Source: JBAXHO01 sp037138855
Lineage (GTDB): Bacteria > Patescibacteriota > Dojkabacteria > B142 > OLB20
Assembly (NCBI GenBank): GCA_037138855.1
Contig: JBAXHO010000001.1
Location: 1-64,000 of the forward strand
Reading direction: 5' to 3'
Length of the DNA stretch: 64,000 bases
Both the position numbers and the translations under genes were made by a program. The notes beneath the pieces were generated by a model, which made no database searches, was not told where the DNA came from, and saw only the letters and a list, made by a program, of their open reading frames with translations. Position 1 is the first letter of the stretch. Each line of letters starts with the position of its first letter. This document shows positions 35,544 through 43,999 of the stretch, piece after piece.

Positions 35544-36062
35544 ATGCCAAATAAACTTCTCTTCAAGGTATTTTCAGTTATGGCAGTAGTTATTTTTTCA
35601 GGAGTGCCGATGGCTTTGACAGCTGAGGCAGCTGTTCGGGATACAGTTTCTCCAACTAAAATCGAAAATCGCTGTGAGATTATCACAGCACGAGTAGATT
35701 TAATTTTGTCGCGTTATGCTGCCCATAAAGTACGTTATGATGAGAGATTCCAAAAGGTTAGTGAAAAATTAACAGCGTTAATTCCAGTTTTGAAAACTAA
35801 AGGTTACGATACTACCAAGTTGGAAGCTGATTTAACTCAATTGAATCAATACCGTGAGCAATTTAAAACATCCTATCAGGATTATATTAACCACCTGAAT
35901 CAGTCTAAGACATTGGCTTGTGGGAATAGCGAAGGTGCTTTCAAAGCAGAAATTGAAGCGGCAAGGACTGATTTACAAAAAGTACGAGAATTATCACTGC
36001 AAATCAGATTATACATAATTGAAACCATCAAACCTGATTTACAGGCCTCGAAAAAGGTATAA
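35544..36062 (+). CDS. Secreted helical protein of unknown function
   Basis: 172 aa with a signal peptide (about 1-30, ending LTAEAA). The mature part is almost all helix with coiled-coil character (SEKLTALIPVLKTKGYDTTKLEADLTQL) and one Cys pair (RCEI, LACGN). It is followed by a strong terminator, then by a membrane protein and an ECF sigma locus. Family not recognised. Confidence 0.72.
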   Translation: MPNKLLFKVFSVMAVVIFSGVPMALTAEAAVRDTVSPTKIENRCEIITARVDLILSRYAAHKVRYDERFQKVSEKLTALIPVLKTKGYDTTKLEADLTQLNQYREQFKTSYQDYINHLNQSKTLACGNSEGAFKAEIEAARTDLQKVRELSLQIRLYIIETIKPDLQASKKV

Positions 36063-36070
36063 ATAATAAG

Positions 36071-36098
36071 AGCTCCGGAATTTTAACCGGAGCTTTTT
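36071..36098 (+). terminator. Intrinsic terminator
   Basis: AGCTCCGG, an 8-nt loop and CCGGAGCT followed by TTTT, just after the helical secreted protein. Confidence 0.9.
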
Positions 36099-36126
36099 GC
36101 TATTTTGAAACTTTTAATTTAAAAAG

Positions 36127-36450
36127 ATGAATAAAAAGAATTTAATCATAATTGCTGTTGCATCTTTGCTTGTAATATTGAGTCTGGGCTTAGCTTTACA
36201 AAGACGAATCAGCAAAAGAAATCAAGATACAGCTGCAGTGAATCAGGCAATTGATCAAGTTTTGAATGAAAAAGATGAAATCCCGGATTTAAATATTGAT
36301 AATGAGCTGACAGGTACACCTGCAGTAAGTACCACTAGTACTAATGCTAATGCTGATAGTGATATTGATCAAGTGTTAAAATATCTGGAAAGTGATGTAA
36401 AGCAACTTGATGCCAGTAGTGATTTTAAAGATTTTGGCACGGTGGAATAG
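36127..36450 (+). CDS. Single-pass membrane protein
   Basis: 107 aa: TM at 5-24, then an acidic outer region with two IDQVL-type repeats (AIDQVLNEKDE, DIDQVLKYLESD) joined by a Ser/Thr linker. Unknown. It stands before the ECF sigma gene and could be a regulon member or sensor. Confidence 0.6.
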   Translation: MNKKNLIIIAVASLLVILSLGLALQRRISKRNQDTAAVNQAIDQVLNEKDEIPDLNIDNELTGTPAVSTTSTNANADSDIDQVLKYLESDVKQLDASSDFKDFGTVE

Positions 36451-36459
36451 ACTGGAAGC

Positions 36460-36600
36460 AGAATGAAAATTGGAATTTGCAATTTAGAGGAAAATGAAAT
36501 AGTTAGAAGTTAAGAGATAAAAGTTAGAAGAGGAGAAAATTCTCTAATTTTTTTGAGCTATTAGCTCTTAGCTTTTAACTTTTAGCTTTTTAATTAACTG
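36460..36600 (+). repeat. Dispersed word spacer
   Basis: AGTTAGAAGTTAAGAGATAAAAG and AGCTATTAGCTCTTAGCTTTTAACTTTTAG words fill the spacer before the sigma factor gene; the two halves are roughly complementary and could fold. Confidence 0.6.
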
Positions 36601-36634
36601 TCCGCTCACTGGATACCAATTACCGTTTTAACCT

Positions 36635-37138
36635 ATGTCCCGAAAATACGAAGCGGAATTTAATACATTTTATCAGAAAAGTTTTTTAGTTTTAATCAAG
36701 TATTTTTTAAGACGAGTACCGAAGTTGGTTGATGCTGAAGATTTGACAGCTGAAACATTTATTGTAATCTGGGAAAATTGGGAGAAGATTGAAAAAGAAA
36801 CCAGGCAGAATTTTCTTTTTGGCATTGCCCGAAATAAGTTAAATACATATTTGAGAAAAAAATATCAACTTGAGATAAGAACCCGAGAATTTGATGAGAA
36901 TACTGATCTAGAAATAGTTTCTGAGCAAAGAATTAATCCGGGAAATGCTAATTTGAAAAATATTTTAAGTGAATTAGTTAATCAGTTATCAGAACGGGAA
37001 CAGTTTTTGATCAAAGCTAAATATATGAAGCACAAGACTTTTCGGGAATTGGCAGCCGAACTCAAGATTACTATCAATAATGCCAAAGTGATTCATAATC
37101 GTTTAATTAAAAACTTAAACAATCATGGCAACAAATGA
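36635..37138 (+). CDS. ECF-type RNA polymerase sigma factor
   Basis: 167 aa. Region 2 has FLRRVPKLVDAEDLTAETFIVIWENW and region 4 has LSEREQFLIKAKYMKHKTFRELAAELKITINNAKVIHNRLIKNL. It overlaps the next gene, a membrane protein resembling an anti-sigma factor, by 14 nt. This is the standard ECF arrangement, so the sigma is probably held at the membrane until an outside signal releases it. Confidence 0.9.
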   Translation: MSRKYEAEFNTFYQKSFLVLIKYFLRRVPKLVDAEDLTAETFIVIWENWEKIEKETRQNFLFGIARNKLNTYLRKKYQLEIRTREFDENTDLEIVSEQRINPGNANLKNILSELVNQLSEREQFLIKAKYMKHKTFRELAAELKITINNAKVIHNRLIKNLNNHGNK

Positions 37139-37469
37139 TTTAAACCACAATTTTGAAAAATATCTGGGTGATTCACTCAGTAATTCTGAAGAAAATTTTG
37201 ATATCCAATTAAGTCAGGTACGGGTTTTACAAAAAATAAAGGCAAAAACTCAGCAGTCGAAATGGCTGGTAATATTTAGTTATGGTTATTTAGTGTTGGC
37301 GATGGTAGTTGGACTTATTGTGATTTTTAATTTTAGTCCAACGGGTCTGAATAATTTTAGAATAAATAATACTATAAAAAATATTGATGAACAAAGCCAG
37401 GGCTTAAAAAGCGATGCAGCTGTATTCGACCAGATGGATGCAGATTTGAATGAGCTGGCTGAGCTGTAG
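37125..37469 (+). CDS. Putative anti-sigma membrane protein
   Basis: 114 aa with a cytoplasmic part (1-45), one TM (about 48-70) and an outer tail ending in an acidic Leu-rich helix. No zinc-binding HxxxCxxC is seen. The assignment rests on the 14-nt overlap with the ECF sigma gene and on topology. Confidence 0.6.
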   Translation: MATNDLNHNFEKYLGDSLSNSEENFDIQLSQVRVLQKIKAKTQQSKWLVIFSYGYLVLAMVVGLIVIFNFSPTGLNNFRINNTIKNIDEQSQGLKSDAAVFDQMDADLNELAEL

Positions 37470-37604
37470 GAGGAAGATCGAATAGCGCAGGGCGAATTTT
37501 GGTAGTACTACCTTTATAAAATTGGATATAGAATTATTAAATATTCAGTTTTCAGTAGAAAAAAGTGGAATCTTTGTGGGATAATCAGAAAAGTTTGATA
37601 AAAA

Positions 37605-38213
37605 ATGATTGAAGTCCCTTCAAGAGTAATAGTATATGAACCCCCTATTGTTTTGCTTGCTACTCCACAAAATAAATTTTCTCCAGATAATAAACCTGGC
37701 CATCAAATTATAACTGGTCAGGTAATAATTAAAGAAATACAATACAATTCTTATTGTGAAGAATATGGTAATGCTATTTTCATTACTTTACATGATAGTT
37801 TAAGTAAGTTAATTCTTTCTGTTACTGGAGTAGTAGGTGATCATTTGACAGTTAGATTACGAGATGATGTTGAAAATTACATTTTGCGAGATTGTCCTGT
37901 GTCTGCTTTACTTCAACCAGCAAGTTTATGTGTTAATGAGGAGCAAAATTTAACAGACGAAGTGATTCCTGGGGATTTATTGGGTAATATTAGTACAGTG
38001 ATCTTTACTAAAAAAATTGCAGCAGATACACCAGATATTCGGATAACAGATTTACAAAAAATATTTGAATTAATAGTTCAGGCAAATCAGTATGCACTAG
38101 CAATTCCAGGAGCAACGCAGCTTTTACAATATTATCTCAAAAGATCTCAAGGAAATAGAGCAATGACATTCGAGGAGTTTATACAGAAAAAAAGTCAAAC
38201 AGCTGAACCATAA
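37605..38213 (+). CDS. Hypothetical protein
   Basis: 202 aa, no TM or signal peptide. Beta-rich first half (QIITGQVIIKEIQYNSYCEEYGNAIF), helical C-terminus (FEEFIQKK). Family not recognised. Convergent with the dockerin-like surface gene. Confidence 0.6.
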   Translation: MIEVPSRVIVYEPPIVLLATPQNKFSPDNKPGHQIITGQVIIKEIQYNSYCEEYGNAIFITLHDSLSKLILSVTGVVGDHLTVRLRDDVENYILRDCPVSALLQPASLCVNEEQNLTDEVIPGDLLGNISTVIFTKKIAADTPDIRITDLQKIFELIVQANQYALAIPGATQLLQYYLKRSQGNRAMTFEEFIQKKSQTAEP

Positions 38214-38259
38214 ATTCCAATTTGACACATATTATAAGCTAGCTATAATTTTTCTACAG

Positions 38260-39171
38260 TCACGGACTCCAGTCAGCTTTCACATCATTAACTGCAGTTA
38301 TTTTTTTACAGCGGGAATCTTTGGCACAAGCATCACTGGCTGCAGTCCAAACTACTGGAGTACAGTAGCTCACTGTACATTGTGCCTGGGTAGTTTGACG
38401 TTGCACTGACTGACGGTCACTAGTGCACTGATTGCTACAGGCAATACCCAGACAGACATCAGCACATCCTGTGGCTGAACAGGTGCAAGTACCAGTAGCA
38501 GCAGCTGGTGTATTTGTCGGAGCAGTTGTATTTATCGGAGTAGGGGTTGGTGTATTAGCCACCATTGTAGTAGGACTAGGTCGGACCACAATACTAGGTG
38601 CAATAGTCAAGGTTGGAGTATTACTGGATGGTAAAATTGTTCCAGGAGTTGGCGAATTAGCTGGAGGTGGATTACTAGTGGTCACAACACATTGGCAACT
38701 ATTATTACAAATTTTATTAGCATTACAGCCTTGATTGGAATAGGGTGGATCACACATTTCTCCTGAATTTAATACGCCATCACCACAAGTGGTGGTACCG
38801 GATTTTTTTTCAGTTTCTAAACGCCAGCAATATAAAACTCTAGAGATGTCATAGATATCAACTTTTTGGTCAATGGTGGTAGCAGATCCCCAGAGATCTG
38901 CACGGGTGTCGCGTGGAGTTACTTGCCAGTTCCAATTTGTCAGTACTAGATTTAAATCATAACTGTCGACCTTATTATCTTTGATGTTGTTGGCTCCGGT
39001 AATATCAGCTTGAGAGCAGGCAGTATCCTGGGTTTGAATTAATTTCGCAAGTAAACGGGGGTCAAGACTTCCAATTTTGAGAAGCATCCAACTAGAACCA
39101 ATAGTTACTAAACTTATAGCAATAGTGGAAACCAGAAAGTATAAATTTTTCTTTTTTAGTTTGATCTTCAA
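38260..39171 (-). CDS. Surface protein with dockerin-like domain, Cys-rich modules and PT stalk
   Basis: 303 aa. TM or signal at 10-31. Residues about 50-118 contain two calcium-loop repeats of the dockerin type (DNKVDSYDLNLVLTNW and DQKVDIYDISRVLYCW). A CGDGVLNSGEMCDPPYSNQGC-like Cys module follows, then a PT-rich linker (about 166-225) and a second Cys-rich part. It lies 18 bp behind a cohesin-like gene on the same strand, suggesting a non-covalent surface complex between the two. Confidence 0.78.
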   Translation of the reverse strand: MKIKLKKKNLYFLVSTIAISLVTIGSSWMLLKIGSLDPRLLAKLIQTQDTACSQADITGANNIKDNKVDSYDLNLVLTNWNWQVTPRDTRADLWGSATTIDQKVDIYDISRVLYCWRLETEKKSGTTTCGDGVLNSGEMCDPPYSNQGCNANKICNNSCQCVVTTSNPPPANSPTPGTILPSSNTPTLTIAPSIVVRPSPTTMVANTPTPTPINTTAPTNTPAAATGTCTCSATGCADVCLGIACSNQCTSDRQSVQRQTTQAQCTVSYCTPVVWTAASDACAKDSRCKKITAVNDVKADWSP

Positions 39172-39189
39172 CTGAAGTTAAATTATGAA

Positions 39190-39889
39190 TTAGATGGGAT
39201 GAAATTCTTCTAATTTACGATGTCGGTGCTTTAAACCGGCAATAATTATTAATAGAATGGATATCAATATTACTCCCCAGATCGAGATGAGAAGTGTATT
39301 ATTTCCTAACTTACTGATAAAAGGAATATCTCCAGTAGCAGGTAAAGGTGCTTGAGCAAGAAAGCTGGAACTGACAAATGCAGAGCTCCGGTCTACAAGA
39401 ATATTTTCTGCTCTAGTATTTAAGAGTGAGGAAGTATTATCAATTTTTATTTCGGAAAAACTGTTTTGTTTTAATTTAAAATATATTCTAGCTAGTTTGC
39501 CCTGCCCTGTGAAAGCATTTCCAGGACTTACAAATTGAGAGATTTCAATTATTCCAGGTTGAAGTTCTTGGGCTTTTACTATTTCATCAAACACACTTTG
39601 GTTATAGTCTATCTTTAAATATTCCAGTTGATTTTGTGGAAAAATAATAACTGCATTTACTACATTTACTGATTCTGAAGCTGTATCCAGATTCAGATCT
39701 ACTACAATTGTCTCACCAGCTTGTGCCAGTAAGTTTTGTGGTGTAAGTTCAAGTTTGGCAGTGAGTTCACTGGCTAAAACTAATCGTTGAGGAAGAGATA
39801 AAATAATTACAATTAATAAAAAAATTATTAAAAATTAAATTTTTTAGCTTAGAGTTCCAATTGGTTAGATTTTGTTGAAGAAAATTCAT
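39190..39889 (-). CDS. Cohesin-like cell-wall-anchored protein, frameshifted in a T7 tract
   Basis: The long frame reads ASELTAKLELTPQNLLAQAG..., a cohesin-like beta-sandwich with FTGQGKLARIYFK, then LPATGD, a TM and KHRHRK, a complete LPXTG sorting signal. It lacks a start codon after an upstream TAA. An ATG at 39889 in another frame begins a basic n-region (NWNSKLKNLIFNNF), and removing one T from the T7 tract (39818-39824) joins it to LLIVIILSLPQRLVLAS, a full signal peptide. So one base separates the signal from the body. A downstream GTG at 39594 would make only a truncated form. Confidence 0.72.
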
Positions 39890-39908
39890 TAATTATTTTT
39901 GCCTGGTA

Positions 39909-40835
39909 TTAAATTGCCGTGATGGCTGCTTTTATTACTTTAGCAGATTTTTTCAATTTAGTTAATTCTGAAGCATTGAGTTTAGGAATAATTCTTTGCT
40001 GGGCGCCTTGAAAATTAAGTTGGACGGGCAAACTTAAGCAAACATTATTTAGTCCAAATTCACCTTCAAGTAGTGTGGAGAGTGGAAAAATCCTTCCAGA
40101 ATTTGTCACTAACGCCTCGACGATGCTGGCAATTACTGCACCAATCCCATAATAAGTGGATTTTTTACCGGCGATAATTTTATATGCGGATTCGCGAACG
40201 TCTTTTTCTAATTGTTTGGTTTGAATTTTTTCCATTTTTAGTTTTTCTGTGATAGGTAGACCACCATAACTGGCAATACTTTCTGCGAAAAATGAGCTGT
40301 CGCCATGTTCGCCTAGTTGATAGGCATGAATATTAATGGGATTAAGATTGAGTTTATCACTGATGAAATAGCGAATCCGGGCTGTATCCAAGGAAGTACC
40401 ACTACCAAAAACCATTCCTTGGGGCATTTTAGCCTGTTTAATTGCAAAATAAGTAACTACATCAACAGGATTAGTGACAATTAAAATATATAATGGTTTG
40501 GCCACGGCGGTAAGTTGGTCAATTACCTGATTGACAATTTTAACATTGATTTTGGCAAGATCAAGTCTCGACTGGCCCGGTTTTTGAGCGGCGCCACAGG
40601 TTATTATTACAATATCATTAGGTCTCACATCTTGATAAGTACCGGTAAAAACCTTGACGCCTGGTGCATACGAGCTACTTTGTTGCAAATCCATTACTTG
40701 AGCTTCCACCAATTCCTTGGCGATATCAATTAAAATAACTTCACTAACAATTTGGCGAAGCATCAAGGCATAGGCTGCTGTAGAGCCAACCATGCCAGCT
40801 CCGATAATTACAGCACGACGATTAGGTTGAATCAT
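39909..40835 (-). CDS. ldh: L-lactate dehydrogenase
   Basis: NAD-dependent LDH, regenerating NAD+ by reducing pyruvate. GAGMVGST binds NAD; AAQKPGQSRLDL carries the Gln that selects pyruvate (LDH) over oxaloacetate (MDH) and the mobile-loop Arg; DTARIRY has the substrate Arg and GEHGDSS the catalytic His. 308 aa is typical. The cohesin-like gene starts 19 bp downstream. Supports a fermentative lifestyle. Confidence 0.94.
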   Translation of the reverse strand: MIQPNRRAVIIGAGMVGSTAAYALMLRQIVSEVILIDIAKELVEAQVMDLQQSSSYAPGVKVFTGTYQDVRPNDIVIITCGAAQKPGQSRLDLAKINVKIVNQVIDQLTAVAKPLYILIVTNPVDVVTYFAIKQAKMPQGMVFGSGTSLDTARIRYFISDKLNLNPINIHAYQLGEHGDSSFFAESIASYGGLPITEKLKMEKIQTKQLEKDVRESAYKIIAGKKSTYYGIGAVIASIVEALVTNSGRIFPLSTLLEGEFGLNNVCLSLPVQLNFQGAQQRIIPKLNASELTKLKKSAKVIKAAITAI

Positions 40836-41219
40836 AATAATATTTTAAAAAAGTAATAAGTATTAGTGTAGCAAATTGGTGATACAAAAGAAAAGGTGGA
40901 TGAGTAGTTGAAATAAAAGATTAAAATATTAACGAGTTAACGGATTAATCCTGAAATATGTTCAGGAAAAAGGATTAAAATGAAAACTGGAATCCGGAAT
41001 CTGAAATCAGTAAATTAATATTAGGTTTAACAGGAGGGTTTGCAGATCTGCAAACCGTGCGGCGAGCTCTTCTCCAAATTGCTATTTGCAAATTTCAAAT
41101 TGCATAATTCTTTCAGATTTCGGATTTCATAATAACGAATTTTGCTGATGTTACGGTTTTTTTGTGATCAAGGTGGTTGCTCTTACGTTTTAGCATCTTA
41201 TCTTTTAAATTTTAAACTG
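40836..41219. other. Intergenic region rich in palindromes and dispersed words
   Basis: About 380 bp without a gene. It holds the palindrome TCCTGAAATATGTTCAGGA (40949-40967), a 20-bp perfect palindrome GGTTTGCAGATCTGCAAACC (41037-41056), AATCCGGAATCTG words and TTTGCAAATTTCAAATTGC words. Confidence 0.65.
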
Positions 41220-41582
41220 ATGAAAAAATTAATTATTTTTGTTACTGTGGGAATTTCATTACTTTTGGTAGGCTGCGGCAGTAGTAAGACATCCAGTTCT
41301 ACCAATTCTACTATTAAAAATATTGTTACGATAGTACAGTCGCAAACGTATACTATTACTGATGTTGCGAAGCATAGTACAGCTAACGATTGTTGGACAA
41401 TTGTTGGTGGTAACGTTTATGATTTGACTTCATTTGTCGGACGCCATCCTGGTGGTGACGTAATATTGCAGGCTTGTGGTATTGATGGCACCAATCTGTT
41501 TAACAATCGTAATGGTTTAGGCCCGCATCCAGGAAAAGCTGAAACGACTTTGGCGACTTTGAAGATTGGAGTAATCAAATAA
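41220..41582 (+). CDS. Lipoprotein with cytochrome b5-like heme domain
   Basis: Start chosen at ATG 41220, which gives a clean lipoprotein signal: MKKLIIFVTVGISLLLVGC, with Cys19 as lipidation site. A Ser/Thr spacer leads to a cytochrome b5 domain (YTITDVAKHSTANDCWTIVGGNVYDLTSFVGRHPGGD), with axial His in HPGG and the second His in GPHPGK. A membrane-tethered extracytoplasmic b-type heme protein, perhaps an electron-transfer partner. An in-frame ATG 78 nt upstream would hide the lipobox and is rejected. Confidence 0.82.
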   Translation: MKKLIIFVTVGISLLLVGCGSSKTSSSTNSTIKNIVTIVQSQTYTITDVAKHSTANDCWTIVGGNVYDLTSFVGRHPGGDVILQACGIDGTNLFNNRNGLGPHPGKAETTLATLKIGVIK

Positions 41583-41629
41583 AAAAACAATTTAAGATTA
41601 AAAAGGTAAGTAACGAATTTTGACTTTCG

Positions 41630-41638
41630 TGTTATAAT
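41630..41638 (+). promoter_or_regulatory. Extended -10 promoter of tmRNA
   Basis: TGTTATAAT, about 90 nt upstream of the mature tmRNA 5' end and inside the same GTGTTATAATT string seen before the valS leader. Confidence 0.6.
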
Positions 41639-41729
41639 TATTTTGTTCTTTGACAATCCTTTCGACGTTCCCCACCAGAAAATAAATTTTGAAACCGATA
41701 ACCGGTCACCGGATACCGATTTTTTGGTG

Positions 41730-42217
41730 GGGGATGTATGGCTTCGACAGGGAATATTACTGGTTTTTGGCAAGCCGAGGTTTTTGGATACGGAGTCCTC
41801 GTAAAACAAACTGGTCCTCCGGTTATTTTGACCGGGCCGCATAATAAGCGTCAAAACCAAATTTCAAGATTTCGTTGCTGGCGTACAGGGCACAGTTGCA
41901 GCTATCGCTGCTTCCTTTGCTCCTGCATTAGCTTTCAACGGAGTTGTTGCCTAAACTGGAGTTTCTCCAGGGATAAGCGCGAAAGCGCGGTAACCTTCTA
42001 GTGTTCTTCTCTCCTGATGGGAGGCACTAGGAGAAACATAGTCAGGATACAAGACTTAGCAATAGCATTCTGCTAAGTCCCACGCAAAATGTCTGCTGGC
42101 GGGAATTGGTTTTAGCTTACTTCTATCAACTTCTCGTCTAAAAATCCAAGTAAGCTACGCTTGTACACTGAGAATCGGTAAGTTTTCTGGACGCGGGTTC
42201 GATCCCCGCCATCTCCA
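41730..42217 (+). ncRNA. ssrA: Transfer-messenger RNA
   Basis: The 5' end GGGGATGTATGGCTTCGACAG and 3' end GGTTCGATCCCCGCCATCTCC-A are the two tRNA-like halves. GGGGATG pairs with CATCTCC as acceptor stem, and GCGGGTTCGATCCCCGC is the T arm. CCA is not encoded (the next bases are TAA). The tag frame closes at TAA 41952-41954, just before the CTGGAG/CTCCAG hairpin, and ends ...PALAFNGVVA. The exact resume codon is not certain. It rescues stalled ribosomes together with SmpB, which is not in this window. Confidence 0.96.
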
Positions 42218-42240
42218 TAAATTTTGCCTGCAAAATTTAT
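42217..42240. terminator. Hairpin after tmRNA
   Basis: Perfect inverted repeat ATAAATTTTGC-CT-GCAAAATTTAT immediately after the tmRNA 3' end; probable terminator or 3'-processing stem. Confidence 0.6.
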
Positions 42241-42401
42241 CCCGAACTACGAATTACTAACTACGAAACGAGCCAAGCTCGACTCAACACAATAATCCAA
42301 AATTTGCGAAATTTGTATTTCGTAATTAGTAATTCGGAAAAAAGAAGAAACAAATAAAATTTATCCCGAACTACGAATTACGTAAACTCTTACCAAAAAT
42401 G

Positions 42402-43067
42402 TTATATATTTATTTCAAAGACTTTATTTATTAGCCAGAATTTTTTTTCTTCTGATAATGATTTGGGTATTTCAAACGTTGTAAAATTTTTAAAAATACT
42501 ATGTCGATAACCCCAATTCTTTTAAGTTGCTGAGGTTGCAAGATTCTGAGAAAAAGGCTCATAAATATAACCATCTTTTACTACGTTAGAAAGGGTTGGA
42601 TCATTCTGATCATCAATTCCAGAAAAGAGTGAAATATCATGATTTATTAGATCATTGCGGAATTCATCTAAAATTTTGCTAGATATTCTCTGACTAGTAT
42701 AGAAATAAAAAGCATCTGATTCTAAGTCCTCATGAAAAGAAAATACATTGTTGAAATGATAATTATTGAGCTGTTTGATGATACGACTTGCTTCTAAATC
42801 ATCTGTATTTTCAGAAAATGACCTGTTTAAATCATTTTCATTAGAGTTCTTTCTGGTTTGTGCTTTTACGGCTGTAGGACTAGCTTCTGGTATAAATAAA
42901 CAAGGTGGTAATTTATCGATATTTTCTTTCAAAAAGTCTCTTAAATCGTTAATAATACTAAACTCATCACCATGCATGCCAGAAATTATTAATAGTTCTG
43001 GATTTTCTGAATTCGTATATGATTCTATGGGAGAATTGGTTATTAATTTTAACATCCTATCCGACAT
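42402..43067 (-). pseudogene. Peptidase M14 / aspartoacylase-like gene interrupted by a stop codon
   Basis: GMHGDE (zinc His and Glu), NDLNRSF (substrate Arg) and FSFHED (third zinc His) are the succinylglutamate desuccinylase/aspartoacylase signature. The frame stops at TAA (42522-42524) after 181 residues, yet the same frame continues as FTTFEIPKSLSEEKKFWLIN to 42402, which looks like the family's normal C-terminal T-x-E-x-P segment. So a single nonsense codon interrupts the gene. TAA is used as stop throughout the window, so recoding is unlikely. Sequencing error is possible. Confidence 0.7.
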
Positions 43068-43207
43068 GAATTCTTATTACAAAGATATGTAAGTATATCA
43101 AAACTGCGAGTAAAAGTTAAAAATCTACTTTCCTCTCAAATTTGTATTGCAAAACAATGATTTTATTTTGTTTTTCGGGATAGAATTGGTTTTGTTGCAT
43201 AATTCTT

Positions 43208-43270
43208 GCGTATCAAAATTATATATCTAGCGTATTATAACGATACGTTGGAGCTAGGCGTTTGATACGC
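43208..43270. repeat. Nested inverted repeat
   Basis: Outer arms GCGTATCAAA / TTTGATACGC (10 bp), inner CTAGCGTAT...ATACG...CTAG. The RNA could form a long interrupted hairpin. It lies between the M14-like and transporter genes. Resembles a miniature mobile element or a small structured RNA; no function assigned. Confidence 0.5.
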
Positions 43271-43298
43271 GGGAGTTAATTTGGGCACATTCTAAAAT

Positions 43299-43964
43299 CT
43301 ACCTTCTGGCAAAGCTCAGAATAAATATTCCGGCAGTAGCTAAAATTGTTCCAAGTGTGAGTATTTTCCAATGGAGACGGAGATGATATTCTTTGAACCA
43401 AAAGACTCCGAAAGCTATAACGACAAGGAAATTGAGTTGGATGATATTGAACGCAATTGATGATTCCAGATTTTGGAATGCTAAAAGCATAAATACTGAT
43501 GCTCCAAAATATAGAAATCCTGATGCAATTGCTGAGAATATTTCTTTATTAGTTCCTAGATTTTTTGTGGTAAATTTTTTTTGAGCTAAAGCAATTACAA
43601 TTAATGTTCCAAGAATAGAAAGTGCCCATACTAATTCCTGATTGTAAATTCCGGCGGTTTTAATCACATAATTATTAATTAATGAAACGATACCAAAAAG
43701 GATGCCGGAAGCAATTGCAAATATTACTCCGTTATTTTTTGTTCTGGTAATAAAGCTTGATTTAAGGTTGAAGACAGATGCGGAGACGAAGATTAAGCAA
43801 CTTGAAAGAATAGCCAAAAACGGGTTAACTAATGATGCTTCACCTAAGATAATAAGATTCAAGATCACGCCAACCGGTCCTTGCAAATTTTTCCACTGAT
43901 TTGATCTGACAACTCCAATCTCATCAATCGCCTTGATTAGTAATGTAAAGGCAATTCCCCACAA
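43299..43964 (-). CDS. DMT/GRP-type transporter, main part of a split gene
   Basis: About seven TM helices with GILFGIVSLINNYVIKTAG and a C-terminal helix plus FARR tail, as in 10-TM sugar-uptake or drug/metabolite transporters. The frame is open upstream of its ATG (LLNHNLLYSVLAGILWGIAF), and the missing first helices are encoded in another frame at 44000-44149. One base difference near 44005-44015 would restore a protein of about 280 aa. Confidence 0.7.
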   Translation of the reverse strand: MWGIAFTLLIKAIDEIGVVRSNQWKNLQGPVGVILNLIILGEASLVNPFLAILSSCLIFVSASVFNLKSSFITRTKNNGVIFAIASGILFGIVSLINNYVIKTAGIYNQELVWALSILGTLIVIALAQKKFTTKNLGTNKEIFSAIASGFLYFGASVFMLLAFQNLESSIAFNIIQLNFLVVIAFGVFWFKEYHLRLHWKILTLGTILATAGIFILSFARR

Positions 43965-43999
43965 AATACCTGCAAGTACAGAATAGAGGAGATTATGAT

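Noticed and set aside
41417..42001. Frames overlapping the tmRNA gene on both strands
   Set aside because: The region folds as tmRNA; these frames only reflect its conserved GC content.
42522..42524. Recoded stop codon in the aspartoacylase-like gene
   Set aside because: The codon is TAA, which ends many healthy genes here; no selenocysteine or pyrrolysine context applies.
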